64,000 nt of DNA from Microbacteriaceae bacterium MWH-Ta3 (GCA_003053925.1 QBKD01000001.1:868001-932000); one strand, 5' to 3'; numbered from the stretch's first letter, positions 26,583 through 37,536 are shown. The notes: generated by a model not told the origin, from the letters alone. Program-made: numbers and translations.

Positions 26583-26608
26583 GCACCTCGAGGTGCAACA
26601 CCTACCGT
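26583..26608 (+). promoter_or_regulatory. palindrome and -10 element of the prepilin peptidase gene
   Basis: The perfect palindrome GCACCTCGAGGTGC (26583-26596) occupies the -35 region, and TACCGT (26603-26608) lies 6 nt before the start codon. The palindrome is a plausible operator; the regulator is unknown. Confidence 0.4.
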
Positions 26609-26614
26609 GGGCCC

Positions 26615-27058
26615 ATGTCACCGTTTGTGCTGCTCGTAATTGCGCCCATCTGGTTCTGGTGGGCCGGCCGTCTCGCAGCCATTGACTTTCGCGAACATCG
26701 CCTGCCCGATCGGCTCGTCCTCCCCGCATACCCCGTGCTTGGTCTCCTACTCCTGGCGAACGGAACGAATGTCCGGACGGTGGCTGTTGTGGGGATTACC
26801 GCGATTTGTGCTGTGATCAGCGGGTATGTTCTGCATCGGTTGGCGGGGCTCGGGCTTGGCGATGTGAAGCTCGGGGGAGTGTGCACGGCCGCACTGACGG
26901 CAACGGGCGCACTTGCTCCGGGGCTCATCGCCATTGCGCTAATTGGCGGACTTCACGCGACCATTCACGCGGGAATCGTGCGCTCGCTGCGCGATGAAAT
27001 GCCGTTCGGACCCGCGATCCTCACGGGTACCACTCTGGGGCTCCTGTCGACCATTTGA
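26615..27058 (+). CDS. A24-family prepilin peptidase (catalytic domain only)
   Basis: A 147-residue membrane aspartic peptidase that would cleave type IV or Tad/Flp prepilins. It has about five hydrophobic helices and both catalytic aspartates: one in AAIDFREHRLPDRL and one in GLGLGDVKLGG. The N-terminal methyltransferase domain of classical PilD is absent, as in TadV/CpaA and many actinobacterial forms. No pilin or secretion ATPase gene is in the window. ATG 26615 is 6 nt after TACCGT, with no Shine-Dalgarno. The rpsL promoter begins inside its last codons. Confidence 0.87.
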   Translation: MSPFVLLVIAPIWFWWAGRLAAIDFREHRLPDRLVLPAYPVLGLLLLANGTNVRTVAVVGITAICAVISGYVLHRLAGLGLGDVKLGGVCTAALTATGALAPGLIAIALIGGLHATIHAGIVRSLRDEMPFGPAILTGTTLGLLSTI

Positions 27059-27083
27059 CCCGCCCCGAAAATCGGGGTAGTCT
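27055..27083 (+). promoter_or_regulatory. str-operon (rpsL) promoter
   Basis: TTGACC (27055-27060) and TAGTCT (27078-27083) with a 17-bp spacer form a near-consensus promoter. It overlaps the prepilin peptidase stop codon and gives rpsL a leader of about 200 nt (to 27291) containing no gene. Confidence 0.75.
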
Positions 27084-27291
27084 GGAACACGCTGTGTGTG
27101 TTCTGCTGTCATGCCGTCTTTTGGCCGGATAGCGCAACATCGCACACACGGACCGCAATTCGTTCGAACGGCTTGACTGTCGATCAGACGAGGTCCCCAC
27201 GGCATACTCGCATCCGCGAGTAGCGAGGCCCGAGCGAAAGCCCGAGCCGCCCCATTTGCTGTCACCGTGCAGCGCAATCAAGGAGAAATTC

Positions 27292-27666
27292 GTGCCAACT
27301 ATTCAGCAGTTGGTTCGTAAGGGACGCAGCCCCAAGGTCACCAAGACCAAGGCGCCCGCCCTTAAGGCGAACCCGCAGCAGCGTGGCGTATGCACCCGTG
27401 TGTACACCACCACCCCCAAGAAGCCCAACTCGGCGCTCCGTAAGGTCGCTCGTGTCAAGCTCTCGAACGGCGTCGAGGTTACCGCGTACATTCCCGGTGA
27501 AGGCCACAACCTTCAGGAGCACTCGATGGTGCTCGTCCGTGGTGGACGTGTTAAGGACCTCCCCGGTGTCCGCTACAAGATTGTCCGTGGCGCACTCGAC
27601 ACCCAGGCAGTCAAGAACCGCAAGCAGGCTCGTAGCCGCTATGGAGCGAAAGCAGACAAGAAGTAA
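27292..27666 (+). CDS. rpsL: 30S ribosomal protein S12
   Basis: The 124-residue decoding-centre protein, with [16 protein letters not shown] and [15 protein letters not shown] at the positions where streptomycin-resistance changes occur; both lysines are wild type. GTG 27292 follows AAGGAGAA; the product begins [14 protein letters not shown], the usual S12 start. It overlaps rpsG by one base. Confidence 0.98.
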   Translation: MPTIQQLVRKGRSPKVTKTKAPALKANPQQRGVCTRVYTTTPKKPNSALRKVARVKLSNGVEVTAYIPGEGHNLQEHSMVLVRGGRVKDLPGVRYKIVRGALDTQAVKNRKQARSRYGAKADKK

Positions 27667-28136
27667 TGCCTCGTAAAGGTCCCGCGGCCAAGCGCCCCGT
27701 AGTAGCAGACCCGATCTACGGTTCGCCCGTAGTGTCGCAGCTCGTTAACAAGATTCTTCTTGATGGTAAGAAGGGTCTTGCCGAGCGCATCGTTTATGGT
27801 GCACTCTCCGGCGTAGCCGAGAAGTCCAGCCAGGATCCCGTAGTGCTCCTGAAGAAGGCTCTCGACAACGTTCGCCCCACCCTTGAGGTTCGTTCGCGCC
27901 GCGTTGGTGGCTCGACGTACCAGGTTCCCGTTGAGGTCAAGCCCCACCGTGCAAACACTCTTGCACTGCGTTGGTTGACCTCGTACGCCAAGTCGCGTCG
28001 CGAGAAGACGATGACCGAGCGTCTCATGAACGAGATCCTTGACGCCTCGAACGGCCTTGGTGCCGCGGTCAAGCGCCGTGAAGACACCCACAAGATGGCC
28101 GAGTCGAACAAGGCATTCGCGCACTACCGCTGGTAG
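27666..28136 (+). CDS. rpsG: 30S ribosomal protein S7
   Basis: The 156-residue primary 16S rRNA-binding protein of the small-subunit head. It begins [11 protein letters not shown] and ends [15 protein letters not shown], full length for the family. The start shares a base with the rpsL stop (TAATG), so translation is coupled. Confidence 0.98.
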   Translation: MPRKGPAAKRPVVADPIYGSPVVSQLVNKILLDGKKGLAERIVYGALSGVAEKSSQDPVVLLKKALDNVRPTLEVRSRRVGGSTYQVPVEVKPHRANTLALRWLTSYAKSRREKTMTERLMNEILDASNGLGAAVKRREDTHKMAESNKAFAHYRW

Positions 28137-28143
28137 TCGCACC

Positions 28144-28165
28144 GGGGCCGGCTTCGGCCGGCCCC
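28144..28165 (+). terminator. GC-rich TTCG-loop hairpin between rpsG and fusA
   Basis: GGGGCCGGC and GCCGGCCCC enclose a TTCG tetraloop 7 bp after the rpsG stop. There is no T tract, so it may be a partial terminator, a processing site or an RNA stabiliser rather than a full stop. Confidence 0.55.
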
Positions 28166-28217
28166 ATCCCCAGACTTTTAGATGTAGATTCACACAACCC
28201 AATCGACGGAGGAACCC

Positions 28218-30332
28218 GTGGCACAGGACGTGCTTACTGACCTTAAGAAGGTCCGCAACATCGGAATTATGGCGCACATCGACGCCGGTAAGACGACGAC
28301 CACCGAACGCATCCTGTTCTACACGGGTATCACCCACAAGATTGGTGAAGTTCACGATGGTGCAGCCACCATGGACTGGATGGCACAGGAGCAGGAACGC
28401 GGTATCACCATTACCTCGGCTGCAACCACCTGTTTCTGGGACAAGAACCAGATCAACATCATTGACACCCCCGGTCACGTTGACTTCACCGTCGAGGTAG
28501 AGCGCTCGCTGCGCGTGCTCGACGGCGCTGTTGCTGTGTTCGACGGCAAGGAGGGCGTCGAGCCCCAGTCCGAGACCGTGTGGCGTCAGGCTGACAAGTA
28601 CAACGTTCCCCGTATTTGTTTCGTCAACAAGATGGACAAGCTCGGTGCAGACTTCTACTTCACCGTCGAGACCATCGTCAAGCGCCTCGGCGCAAAGCCC
28701 CTCGTTATCCAGCTCCCCATCGGTTTCGAGTCGTCGTTCGTCGGCGTCGTCGACCTGATCGAGATGCGTGCCCTCGTGTGGCAGGGTGACTCGAAGGGTG
28801 ACGTTACCCTCGGTGCACAGTACGAAGTGCAGGAAATCCCGGCCGATATGAAGGACAAGGCTGAGGAATACCGCGCAGCCCTCGTCGAGGCCGTTGCTGA
28901 AGCAGACGACGACCTTATCGAGAAGTACCTCGGTGGCGAAGAACTCACCATCCCCGAGATCAAGTCGGCCATCCGTAAGCTCACCATTGCCGGCGAGGCA
29001 TACCCCGTTCTCTGTGGCTCGGCATTCAAGAACCGCGGCGTTCAGCCCATGCTCGACGCTGTCATCGACTACTTGCCTTCGCCCCTCGACGTGCCGTCGG
29101 TTGTCGGAACTCTTCCCAACAACGACGAGGCAGAGGTCATCCGTAACCCCGACTCGAAGGAGCCCTTCTCGGCTCTGGCATTCAAGATTGCCGTTCACCC
29201 CTTCTTCGGTCGTCTGACCTACGTTCGCGTGTACTCGGGAACATTGAACTCGGGCGAACAGGTCATCAACTCGACCAAGGGCAAGAAGGAGCGCATCGGC
29301 AAGATTTTCCAGATGCACTCCAACAAGGAAAATCCCGTCGACTCGGTGACTGCCGGTCACATCTACGCGGTTATTGGCCTCAAGGACACCACCACCGGTG
29401 ACACCCTCTGTGACCCCGCAAACCCCGTCGTTCTCGAATCGATGACTTTCCCCGAGCCCGTTATTGAGGTTGCCATCGAGCCCAAGACCAAGGCCGACCA
29501 GGAAAAGCTGGGTCTTGCGATCCAGAAGCTGGCGGAAGAGGACCCGACGTTCCGTACCGAACTCAACCACGAGACCGGTCAGACCGTCATCAAGGGTATG
29601 GGCGAACTCCACCTCGACATCCTCGTCGACCGCATGAAGCGTGAATTCAATGTGGAAGCCAACGTGGGCAAGCCCCAGGTTGCGTACCGCGAGACGATCA
29701 AGAAGGCCGTCGAGAAGTACGACTACACCCACAAGAAGCAGACCGGTGGTTCGGGTCAGTTCGCCAAGGTCCAGATCACTCTGGAGCCCATGGAAGTTAC
29801 CACCGACAAGGTCTACGAATTCGTCAACGCTGTAACCGGTGGACGTGTTCCTCGTGAATACATCCCCGCTGTTGACGCAGGTCTGCAGGACGCCATGCAG
29901 GTTGGTGTTTTGGCAGGCTTCCCCACGGTTGGCGTGAAGGCAACCCTCGTTGATGGTGCATCGCACGATGTTGACTCGTCCGAAATGGCGTTCAAGATCG
30001 CAGGTTCGATGGCATTCAAGGAGGCTGCTCGCAAGGCTAACCCCGTACTTCTCGAGCCGCTCATGGCGGTCGAGGTGCGCACGCCGGAAGAGTACATGGG
30101 CGACGTTATCGGCGACCTGAACTCACGACGTGGGCAGATTCAGAGCATGGAGGATGCGACCGGCGTCAAGGTCGTTCGTGCCCTCGTGCCGCTCTCGGAG
30201 ATGTTCGGTTACGTCGGTGATCTGCGGTCGAAGACCTCGGGTCGCGCGGTGTACTCGATGACGTTCGAGACTTACGCGGAGGTCCCGAAGGCTGTTGCCG
30301 ACGAGATCGTCCAGAAGAGCAAGGGCGACTAA
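28218..30332 (+). CDS. fusA: translation elongation factor G
   Basis: The 704-residue translocation GTPase. G motifs are [23 protein letters not shown] and NKMDKLGAD; the C-terminal domains IV-V end with [23 protein letters not shown] 28218 follows GGAGGAA by 4 nt. It sits in the usual str order, with tuf 115 bp downstream. Confidence 0.98.
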   Translation: MAQDVLTDLKKVRNIGIMAHIDAGKTTTTERILFYTGITHKIGEVHDGAATMDWMAQEQERGITITSAATTCFWDKNQINIIDTPGHVDFTVEVERSLRVLDGAVAVFDGKEGVEPQSETVWRQADKYNVPRICFVNKMDKLGADFYFTVETIVKRLGAKPLVIQLPIGFESSFVGVVDLIEMRALVWQGDSKGDVTLGAQYEVQEIPADMKDKAEEYRAALVEAVAEADDDLIEKYLGGEELTIPEIKSAIRKLTIAGEAYPVLCGSAFKNRGVQPMLDAVIDYLPSPLDVPSVVGTLPNNDEAEVIRNPDSKEPFSALAFKIAVHPFFGRLTYVRVYSGTLNSGEQVINSTKGKKERIGKIFQMHSNKENPVDSVTAGHIYAVIGLKDTTTGDTLCDPANPVVLESMTFPEPVIEVAIEPKTKADQEKLGLAIQKLAEEDPTFRTELNHETGQTVIKGMGELHLDILVDRMKREFNVEANVGKPQVAYRETIKKAVEKYDYTHKKQTGGSGQFAKVQITLEPMEVTTDKVYEFVNAVTGGRVPREYIPAVDAGLQDAMQVGVLAGFPTVGVKATLVDGASHDVDSSEMAFKIAGSMAFKEAARKANPVLLEPLMAVEVRTPEEYMGDVIGDLNSRRGQIQSMEDATGVKVVRALVPLSEMFGYVGDLRSKTSGRAVYSMTFETYAEVPKAVADEIVQKSKGD

Positions 30333-30369
30333 GCACTTCGTCCGCCGCGGAACCTCTCACTCCGAGCGG

Positions 30370-30400
30370 TTACCACAAATTCAATAACCCCCGATAAACT
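30370..30400 (+). promoter_or_regulatory. possible internal tuf promoter
   Basis: TTACCA (30370-30375) and TAAACT (30395-30400), spaced 19 bp, lie in the fusA-tuf gap and could provide extra tuf transcription. The spacing is longer than ideal. Confidence 0.4.
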
Positions 30401-30447
30401 AAAGGTTCGGAAATCCCGAATCTACCTACGTCCTTTAGGAGGACCCA

Positions 30448-31641
30448 GTGGCTAAGGCCAAGTTCGAGCGCAACAAGCCTCACGTAAACATCGGTACCAT
30501 CGGTCACGTTGACCACGGTAAGACCACCCTCACCGCTGCAATCTCGAAGGTGCTTGCTGACAAGTACCCCTCGGCAGTCAACGTCGTCCGCGACTTCGCG
30601 TCGATCGACTCGGCTCCCGAAGAGCGCCAGCGCGGTATCACCATCAACATCTCGCACGTTGAGTACGAGACCCCCAAGCGCCACTACGCTCACGTTGATG
30701 CTCCCGGCCACGCCGACTACATCAAGAACATGATCACCGGTGCTGCTCAGATGGACGGCGCAATCCTCGTGGTTGCCGCAACTGACGGCCCCATGGCGCA
30801 GACCCGCGAGCACGTTCTGTTGGCGAAGCAGGTTGGCGTTCCTTACCTCCTCGTTGCACTGAACAAGTCGGACATGGTCGACGACGAGGAAATCCTCGAA
30901 CTCGTCGAGTACGAAGTTCGCGAACTCCTCTCGAGCCAGGGCTTCGATGGCGACAACGCACCCGTCGTTCGCGTTTCGGGCCTCAAGGCTCTCGAAGGCG
31001 ACGAGAAGTGGGGCAACGCAATCGTTGAGCTCATGGAAGCGGTCGACAACTCGATTCCGGACCCCGTGCGCGACAAGGACAAGCCCTTCTTGATGCCCAT
31101 CGAGGACGTCTTCACCATCACCGGTCGTGGAACGGTTGTTACCGGCCGCGCCGAGCGTGGAACCCTGGGAATCAACTCGGAAGTTGAAATCGTCGGCATC
31201 CGCCCCACCCAGAAGACCACCGTTACCGGTATCGAGATGTTCCACAAGCAGCTCGACGAGGCTTGGGCAGGCGAGAACTGTGGTCTGCTCCTCCGTGGAA
31301 CCAAGCGTGAAGATGTAGAGCGCGGCCAGGTTGTTGTTAAGCCCGGCTCGATCGCACCTCACACCGAGTTCGAAGGAACCGCCTACATCCTCTCGAAGGA
31401 CGAGGGTGGACGCCACAACCCCTTCTTCACCAACTACCGTCCCCAGTTCTACTTCCGCACCACTGACGTCACCGGCGTCATTGAACTGCCCGAAGGAACT
31501 GAAATGGTCATGCCCGGTGACACCACCGACATGAAGGTGACCCTCATCCAGCCCATCGCTATGGAAGAGGGCCTCGGCTACGCAATCCGTGAAGGTGGCC
31601 GTACCGTCGGCGCCGGCACGGTGACCAAGGTCATCAAGTAG
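30448..31641 (+). CDS. tuf: translation elongation factor Tu
   Basis: The 397-residue GTPase that delivers aminoacyl-tRNA. G motifs are [22 protein letters not shown] and [10 protein letters not shown]; the C-terminus [16 protein letters not shown] is typical. GTG 30448 is preceded by AGGAGGA. It is followed by a strong terminator instead of leading into rpsJ. Confidence 0.98.
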   Translation: MAKAKFERNKPHVNIGTIGHVDHGKTTLTAAISKVLADKYPSAVNVVRDFASIDSAPEERQRGITINISHVEYETPKRHYAHVDAPGHADYIKNMITGAAQMDGAILVVAATDGPMAQTREHVLLAKQVGVPYLLVALNKSDMVDDEEILELVEYEVRELLSSQGFDGDNAPVVRVSGLKALEGDEKWGNAIVELMEAVDNSIPDPVRDKDKPFLMPIEDVFTITGRGTVVTGRAERGTLGINSEVEIVGIRPTQKTTVTGIEMFHKQLDEAWAGENCGLLLRGTKREDVERGQVVVKPGSIAPHTEFEGTAYILSKDEGGRHNPFFTNYRPQFYFRTTDVTGVIELPEGTEMVMPGDTTDMKVTLIQPIAMEEGLGYAIREGGRTVGAGTVTKVIK

Positions 31642-31660
31642 TCTTCACTACTGATTCGGG

Positions 31661-31690
31661 AAGGCCCCAGCTTCGGCTGGGGCCTTTTCT
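31661..31690 (+). terminator. tuf (str operon) terminator
   Basis: A perfect 11-bp stem AAGGCCCCAGC/GCTGGGGCCTT with a TTCG tetraloop is followed by TTCTC. Confidence 0.9.
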
Positions 31691-31747
31691 CGTGTCTGCG
31701 GCGATACACTAGGGCAACGGTCGCAGTAGACGGAAAGAGGTACTCGC

Positions 31748-33391
31748 GTGGGCCTCCGTGAGGTTGTCCGATCACTGCGTAGTCTTTTCCCGTCGCGACA
31801 GGACTATGACGCTGTGTCTCGCACCTGGCGCCACGATGTCGTCGCGGGAATCACCGTGGGCATTGTTGCTTTACCGCTCGCACTGGCCTTTGGCGTTGCC
31901 AGTGGCGTCGGCGCCGAAGCCGGGCTGATTACGGCCGTTGTTGCCGGTCTGATTGCCGCGGTATTCGGCGGCTCGCCTGTCCAGGTGTCAGGCCCAACCG
32001 GCGCCATGGTGGTCGTTCTCGTTCCCATTGTGGCCACATACGGAGCATCGGCCGTGATTGTGGTCGGTGTCATGGCGGGCGTAATTCTCATCATCGCCGG
32101 GCTTGCGCGCCTGGGACGGACGGTTACGTTTATTCCGTGGCCCGTCATCGAGGGCTTTACTGTGGGAATCGCCATCATAATCTTTCTGCAGCAAATCCCT
32201 CTCGTCATCGGAGGCGAAAGCGCGCACTCCAGTGTGGTGGCGTCCACATGGAACTCGATCGGCATGGCTGATTGGGGCGCAGCTGGGTGGAGTCTGATTG
32301 TGGTGGGAATTGTCGCGCTCATCATGGTGATTGTGCCCAGGCTAACGTCGGCAATTCCCGGCAGCATCGTCGCGATCGTTGTCGTCACGGTGTGGGCAGA
32401 AGCCTTCGCCATTCCACTCACACGAATCGGGGCAGTGCCATCGTCACTGCCCGCGCCGTCGCTACCGTCACTCGATTGGGCAGTCGTCGTCGATATTGGC
32501 CCGGCGGCATTGGCGGTGGCGGCACTCGCGGGGATCGAGTCGCTGCTGTCCGCTCGCGTGGCCACCACAATGGCCGTTGCAGGTCGCTATGACCCCGATC
32601 GAGAATTGGTGGGGCAGGGATTGGCCTCCGTGGCGTCGGCTGCGTTCGGGGGAATGCCCGCCACCGGAGCCATCGCCCGAACCGCCGTCAACGTTCGGTC
32701 CGGCGGTCGAACGCGACTCTCTGCCATCACTCACGCGCTCGTCCTAATTGCCGTTATCTATGTAGCGTCTGCACCCGTTTCGCGCATCCCTCTTGCCGCA
32801 CTTGCTGCCGTTCTCATGGTGACGGCGGTGAGGATGGTGCCGCGCGGCGCGATGGTGCTCATTCTGAAGTCCACTCGGTCCGATGCGGCAATATTCCTCG
32901 TTACCATCGCGGTCACCGTCGCCTTTGACCTCATTGAAGCCGTTGCAATTGGAATCGTGGCGACGGCGGTGTTCGCACTACGTAGCTTGGCCCGATCATC
33001 AGGCATTCATCGCGAGGAGTTGCCAGGACCGTCGCAACCTCACGACGGCGCGATTGCATTGTTCCGTCTTGACGGCGCACTATTCTTTGGGGCCGCCGAG
33101 CGCATCATGGAGCGAATCTCCGCCGTTCACGGCGCCCGAGTGATCATCATTCGCATGTCGGGAATGCAGTTCCTCGACGCCACCGGCGCACACATTCTCG
33201 TAGATATCGCACATTCCCTCGACGCACGGGGAATTCACTTAATTCTCAAAGGAATCCAACCCGAACACCATCGGCTCGTCGCCAGAGTCGGGTTGCCCGC
33301 ATCGGTCGACATTTGCGCGGATTTGTCTGAATCGATAAGGCGCGCACGCATGCGGAGTGCGTCGGGCGATAGTCTGACCTCGGGAAACTAA
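31748..33391 (+). CDS. SulP-family anion transporter with STAS domain
   Basis: A 547-residue inner-membrane transporter. About ten or more hydrophobic helices (residues 28-410) contain the SulP signature GGSPVQVSGPTGAMVV, and a C-terminal STAS domain (about 430-540) includes GMQFLDATGAHILVDIA. Family members carry sulfate, bicarbonate or other anions; no carbonic anhydrase or sulfur gene is adjacent to decide. GTG 31748 has AAAGAGG upstream, and TACACT near 31705 may be its -10. It separates tuf from the S10 operon, an unusual place. Confidence 0.92.
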   Translation: MGLREVVRSLRSLFPSRQDYDAVSRTWRHDVVAGITVGIVALPLALAFGVASGVGAEAGLITAVVAGLIAAVFGGSPVQVSGPTGAMVVVLVPIVATYGASAVIVVGVMAGVILIIAGLARLGRTVTFIPWPVIEGFTVGIAIIIFLQQIPLVIGGESAHSSVVASTWNSIGMADWGAAGWSLIVVGIVALIMVIVPRLTSAIPGSIVAIVVVTVWAEAFAIPLTRIGAVPSSLPAPSLPSLDWAVVVDIGPAALAVAALAGIESLLSARVATTMAVAGRYDPDRELVGQGLASVASAAFGGMPATGAIARTAVNVRSGGRTRLSAITHALVLIAVIYVASAPVSRIPLAALAAVLMVTAVRMVPRGAMVLILKSTRSDAAIFLVTIAVTVAFDLIEAVAIGIVATAVFALRSLARSSGIHREELPGPSQPHDGAIALFRLDGALFFGAAERIMERISAVHGARVIIIRMSGMQFLDATGAHILVDIAHSLDARGIHLILKGIQPEHHRLVARVGLPASVDICADLSESIRRARMRSASGDSLTSGN

Positions 33392-33403
33392 AGGAGCACA
33401 AGC

Positions 33404-33835
33404 ATGCGCATCGCCATGGAAACAATCTTTGCTGCGGTACTCGCAGCCGTTCTGCTATGGCTGTCGCTATTTATGGTGTTTACCGTCAACGGTGAACCGG
33501 TTGCCTCTGCAGCCAGCAGCGCAATTACGGTGGGAGCTGGCGGTGCTGGCCTTGCGTGGACTCTGTGGGTCGTTATGGCAATCACCATCAGCATCGTCAC
33601 GCGTAAACAGGAAGTATCAAAGATGCGTACCGTGGTGATTGCTGTGCTGCCGGTTGTCTTGGGTGCACTCAATGTTGCTCTCTATGCGTTCTTGGCGGCG
33701 CAAAGTGGCGCGGGCGGAATGATGGATCTCGTCGTTGTCATCGCGGTACTTGTTTCTACGGCTTTTGCGGGGTCGGCAGCAATCGCCGTTGCGCTCACCC
33801 GAGTGCTGTTTCGCTGGCTCAACGCCCGCGGATAA
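33404..33835 (+). CDS. small four-helix membrane protein, unknown
   Basis: A 143-residue protein with four predicted transmembrane segments (about 7-27, 42-66, 72-95, 105-130) and little else. AAAGGAG lies 7 nt before ATG 33404, and it starts 12 bp after the SulP gene, so the two are very probably one operon and may act together. I recognise no family motif. Confidence 0.8.
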   Translation: MRIAMETIFAAVLAAVLLWLSLFMVFTVNGEPVASAASSAITVGAGGAGLAWTLWVVMAITISIVTRKQEVSKMRTVVIAVLPVVLGALNVALYAFLAAQSGAGGMMDLVVVIAVLVSTAFAGSAAIAVALTRVLFRWLNARG

Positions 33836-34059
33836 TCCGCGACACGCCCGGGTTGCGTAATTGCCACGAGTGTGGCAGAGTAGACAAGTTGTGAAATGTG
33901 ACGCCTATGCGCGTGACTCACTGCCAGTCAGTGCCCCGGGTTCTCCAGGGCCGCGGGCAGACAATACGGCCTCGGCCGGTTGATAGAAGAACAGTGGTGC
34001 GCAAGCACAAAATGCTCACGCGGTGGATACCCCAGCGCGCAGGAAAGAAAGAGTGGACC

Positions 34060-34368
34060 ATGGCGGGACAGAAAATCCGCATTCGGCTCAAGTCGTATGA
34101 CCACGCCGGACTCGACGCCTCGGCACGAAAGATCGTTGACACGGTTACCCGTGCAGGTGCAACTGTAGTTGGCCCCGTGCCGCTTCCGACCGAGAAGGAT
34201 GTCGTTGCCGTCATCCGCTCTCCTCACAAGTACAAGGACAGCCGCGAGCACTTTGAGAAGCGCACTCACAAGCGTCTCATTGACATCATCGACCCGACGC
34301 CCAAGGCCGTCGACTCGCTGATGCGCCTCGACCTGCCCGAAGACGTCTCCATCGAAATCAAGCTCTAA
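34060..34368 (+). CDS. rpsJ: 30S ribosomal protein S10
   Basis: A 102-residue protein beginning [20 protein letters not shown] and ending [11 protein letters not shown], full length. The frame is open about 160 nt further upstream, but ATG 34060 gives the canonical start. It heads the S10 operon; the 224-nt gap upstream has no gene and probably holds the promoter and leader. Confidence 0.98.
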   Translation: MAGQKIRIRLKSYDHAGLDASARKIVDTVTRAGATVVGPVPLPTEKDVVAVIRSPHKYKDSREHFEKRTHKRLIDIIDPTPKAVDSLMRLDLPEDVSIEIKL

Positions 34369-34379
34369 GGACTCCCCGC

Positions 34380-35030
34380 ATGACTAAGGTTGCAAACACC
34401 AAGGGTCTCCTGGGCGTCAAGCTCGGAATGACTCAGGCCTGGGACGAGAACAACCGCGTTGTTCCCGTTACCGTGGTCGCCGTGGCCCCCAACGTGGTCA
34501 CCCAGATTCGTAACAACGCCGTTGATGGCTACGAGGCAATCCAGGTTGCTACCGGCGCTATCGACCCTCGTAAGGTGACTAAGCCCCTCGCTGGTCACTT
34601 TGACAAGGCTGGCGTTACCCCCCGCCGTCACATCACCGAGATCCGCACCGCCGACGCCGCGTCGTACGAGGTCGGTCAGGAACTCACCGTTGATGTCTTC
34701 GAGGCTGGCCAGGTTGTCGACGTTGTCGGAACCAGCAAGGGTAAGGGCACCGCTGGTGTCATGAAGCGCCACAACTTCAAGGGTGTCTCGGCATCGCACG
34801 GTTCGCACCGTAACCACCGCAAGCCCGGTTCGATCGGTGCTTCGTCGACTCCTTCGCGCGTCTTCAAGGGCATGCGCATGGCCGGTCGTATGGGTAACGA
34901 GCGCGTTACCGTACTGAACCTCCGCATCCACGCTGTGGACGCCGAGCGCGGTCTCCTCCTCATCAAGGGCGCGGTCCCCGGTGCTGCCGGCCGCCTCGTC
35001 TTTGTCCGCAACGCAGTGAAGGGAGCCTAA
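34380..35030 (+). CDS. rplC: 50S ribosomal protein L3
   Basis: A 216-residue protein with [16 protein letters not shown] and the [15 protein letters not shown] loop that reaches the peptidyl transferase region. It starts 11 bp after rpsJ, with AAGGACT as the ribosome site. Confidence 0.98.
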   Translation: MTKVANTKGLLGVKLGMTQAWDENNRVVPVTVVAVAPNVVTQIRNNAVDGYEAIQVATGAIDPRKVTKPLAGHFDKAGVTPRRHITEIRTADAASYEVGQELTVDVFEAGQVVDVVGTSKGKGTAGVMKRHNFKGVSASHGSHRNHRKPGSIGASSTPSRVFKGMRMAGRMGNERVTVLNLRIHAVDAERGLLLIKGAVPGAAGRLVFVRNAVKGA

Positions 35031-35034
35031 GACA

Positions 35035-35679
35035 ATGTCACAGGTCACCATCGTTGACGCCGCCGGTAAGAAGGTTGGCACTGTCGACCTCCCCGCGTCG
35101 GTGTTTGATGTCCAGGCCAACGTGCCTCTCATCCACCAGGTTGTTGTTGCTCAGCTTGCCGCTGCACGTCAGGGCACGCACAGCACCAAGGGCCGTGGCG
35201 AGGTTTCGGGTTCGGGACGCAAGCCGTTCAAGCAGAAGGGAACCGGCCGTTCGCGTCAGGGTTCCGTTCGTGCACCCGAGCACCGCGGAGGTGGAATCGT
35301 CCACGGACCGACTCCCCGCGACTACGCGCAGCGCACCCCCAAGAAGATGATCGCCCTCGCACTCCTCGGTTCGCTGTCGGACCGCGCACGTGCAGGCCGC
35401 ATCCACGGCGTAACCGAATTCGTTGCAGGCGCAACGCCCTCGGCCAAGTCGGCATCGAACCTTCTTGCCAACATCACGTCGGGACCCAACGTTCTCGTTG
35501 TTATCGACCGCAACGAAGAGCTCGCCGCAAAGAGCGTGCGCAACGTTGCCGGTGTTCACGTGCTGTTCCACGACCAGCTCAACGCATACGACGTCCTCCA
35601 CAGCGATGACATCGTCTTCACGTCGGTTGCTCTCGAAGCATTCATCGCCGGCAAGACCACGAAAGAGGTGACCGCATGA
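35035..35679 (+). CDS. rplD: 50S ribosomal protein L4
   Basis: A 214-residue protein with the exit-tunnel loop [20 protein letters not shown]. In other bacteria L4 autoregulates the S10 operon. It starts 4 bp after rplC and overlaps rplW by 4 bp. Confidence 0.97.
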   Translation: MSQVTIVDAAGKKVGTVDLPASVFDVQANVPLIHQVVVAQLAAARQGTHSTKGRGEVSGSGRKPFKQKGTGRSRQGSVRAPEHRGGGIVHGPTPRDYAQRTPKKMIALALLGSLSDRARAGRIHGVTEFVAGATPSAKSASNLLANITSGPNVLVVIDRNEELAAKSVRNVAGVHVLFHDQLNAYDVLHSDDIVFTSVALEAFIAGKTTKEVTA

Positions 35680-35987
35680 GCGTCCTCCACCTTGCTCTGA
35701 ACAAGGACCCCCGCGACATCATCGTCGCGCCGGTTGTCAGCGAAAAGAGCTACGGCCTCATCGACGAAGGTAAGTACACCTTCATCGTTGCACCCAGCGC
35801 CAACAAGACCGAGATCAAGCTCGCTATCGAGAAGATCTTCGGTGTCAAGGTTGCTTCGGTCAACACCCTCAACCGCACTGGTAAGACCCGCAAGACGAAG
35901 TTCGGTATCGGTAAGCGCAAGGACACCAAGCGCGCTATCGTTACCCTCGCTTCGGGCACGATCGACATCTTCACGGCTGTCGGCTAA
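35676..35987 (+). CDS. rplW: 50S ribosomal protein L23
   Basis: A 103-residue exit-site protein that docks trigger factor and [22 protein letters not shown] and KKAIV-like C-terminal sequence fit the family. It overlaps rplD by 4 bp (ATGA). Confidence 0.97.
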   Translation: MSVLHLALNKDPRDIIVAPVVSEKSYGLIDEGKYTFIVAPSANKTEIKLAIEKIFGVKVASVNTLNRTGKTRKTKFGIGKRKDTKRAIVTLASGTIDIFTAVG

Positions 35988-36007
35988 GGGATAAGGAACT
36001 AGATCTC

Positions 36008-36844
36008 ATGGCTATTCGTAAATACAAGCCGACTACCCCGGGCCGTCGTGGCTCGTCGGTAGCGGACTTCGCAGAAATCACGCGTTCGACCCCCGAGAAG
36101 TCGCTTCTGAAGCCGCTTCCCAAGACCGGTGGTCGTAACAACGCAGGTCGCATCACCACCCGCCACATCGGTGGAGGCCACAAGCGCCAGTACCGTCTGA
36201 TCGACTTCCGTCGTCACGACAAGGACGGCGTGGACGCCAAGGTAGCTCACATCGAGTACGACCCCAACCGCACCGCGCGTATCGCGCTGCTTCACTACGT
36301 GGACGGCACCAAGCGTTACATCATCGCCCCGAACAAGCTTGCTCAGGGTGACATCGTGGAGTCGGGTCCCGCCGCCGACATCAAGCCCGGCAACAACCTT
36401 CCCTTGAAGAACATCCCCGTGGGTACCGTTATCCACGCGATCGAACTTCGTCCCGGTGGAGGCGCAAAGATGGCCCGTAGCGCTGGCGCTTCGGTTCGTC
36501 TGGTTGCCAAGGATGGCCCCTACGCACAGCTGCGTCTGCCCTCGGGTGAAATCCGCAACGTTGACGTACGCTGCCGCGCAACCGTCGGCGAGGTCGGAAA
36601 CGCCGAGCAGTCGAACATCAACTGGGGTAAGGCCGGCCGTATGCGTTGGAAGGGTGTTCGCCCGACCGTCCGTGGTGTCGCCATGAACCCTGTTGACCAC
36701 CCCCACGGTGGTGGTGAGGGTAAGACCTCCGGTGGTCGTCACCCTGTCAGCCCCTGGGGCCAGGCAGAAGGCCGCACTCGTCGCCCCAAGAAGGCCAGCG
36801 ACAAACTCATCGTCCGCCGCCGTAACGTCGGCAAGAAGCGTTAG
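36008..36844 (+). CDS. rplB: 50S ribosomal protein L2
   Basis: A 278-residue protein beginning [20 protein letters not shown]. The conserved C-terminal [17 protein letters not shown] contains the histidine needed for peptidyl transferase assembly. Confidence 0.98.
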   Translation: MAIRKYKPTTPGRRGSSVADFAEITRSTPEKSLLKPLPKTGGRNNAGRITTRHIGGGHKRQYRLIDFRRHDKDGVDAKVAHIEYDPNRTARIALLHYVDGTKRYIIAPNKLAQGDIVESGPAADIKPGNNLPLKNIPVGTVIHAIELRPGGGAKMARSAGASVRLVAKDGPYAQLRLPSGEIRNVDVRCRATVGEVGNAEQSNINWGKAGRMRWKGVRPTVRGVAMNPVDHPHGGGEGKTSGGRHPVSPWGQAEGRTRRPKKASDKLIVRRRNVGKKR

Positions 36845-36856
36845 TAGGAGCCAGGA

Positions 36857-37138
36857 ATGCCTCGCAGTCTTAAAAAGGGTCCCTTCGTCGACGACCACCT
36901 GTTCCGCAAGGTTCAGGTTCAGAACGAAGCCGGCACCAAGAACGTGATCCGTACCTGGTCGCGTCGTTCGATGATCATCCCCGCGATGCTCGGACACACC
37001 ATTGCCGTACACGACGGCCGCAAGCACGTTCCGGTATTCGTTACCGAAACGATGGTCGGCCACAAGCTCGGCGAATTCGCACCCACCCGCACCTTCCGTA
37101 GCCACGTGAAGGACGACAAGAAGGGCCGTCGCCGTTAA
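36857..37138 (+). CDS. rpsS: 30S ribosomal protein S19
   Basis: A 93-residue protein with [25 protein letters not shown]-like [11 protein letters not shown] and [13 protein letters not shown]. It lies 12 bp after rplB with TAGGAG upstream. Confidence 0.98.
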   Translation: MPRSLKKGPFVDDHLFRKVQVQNEAGTKNVIRTWSRRSMIIPAMLGHTIAVHDGRKHVPVFVTETMVGHKLGEFAPTRTFRSHVKDDKKGRRR

Positions 37139-37161
37139 GGCGATGGGGAAGGTAATCACTC

Positions 37162-37536
37162 ATGGTTGAATCCAGCGCCCGTCTTGCCGGAGTTCGTGTT
37201 ACTCCTCAGAAGGCTCGTCGTGTTGTGGACCTCGTCCGCGGCAAGGCAGTCCCCGAGGCTCTCGCAATCCTGAAGTTCGCACCTCAGGCTGCATCGGAGC
37301 CCGTATTCAAGCTCGTCGCTTCGGCTGTTGCTAACGCTCGCGTTAAGGCAGACGCCGCGAACGAAGCATTCAATGAGAACGACCTCGTGATCAGCCGCAT
37401 CTTCGTTGATGAGGGCGTCACGATGAAGCGCTTCCGCCCCCGTGCACAGGGACGCGCATCTCAAATCCTTAAGCGAAGCAGCCACATCACCGTCGTCGTG
37501 ACGAACGATGAGGCCACGAAGAAGGCGAGCAAGTAA
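37162..37536 (+). CDS. rplV: 50S ribosomal protein L22
   Basis: A 124-residue tunnel protein. [17 protein letters not shown] and the [20 protein letters not shown] hairpin are typical. Its stop overlaps the rpsC start by one base. Confidence 0.98.
   Translation: MVESSARLAGVRVTPQKARRVVDLVRGKAVPEALAILKFAPQAASEPVFKLVASAVANARVKADAANEAFNENDLVISRIFVDEGVTMKRFRPRAQGRASQILKRSSHITVVVTNDEATKKASK

Noticed and set aside
27639-29966. 775-codon open frame antisense to rpsG and fusA
   Set aside because: It is the mirror of strongly coding high-GC genes; its sequence has no recognisable motif and no ribosome site.
33898-34059. N-terminal extension of S10
   Set aside because: The extra 54 codons do not match S10; ATG 34060 gives the canonical protein start and this stretch is better explained as operon leader.
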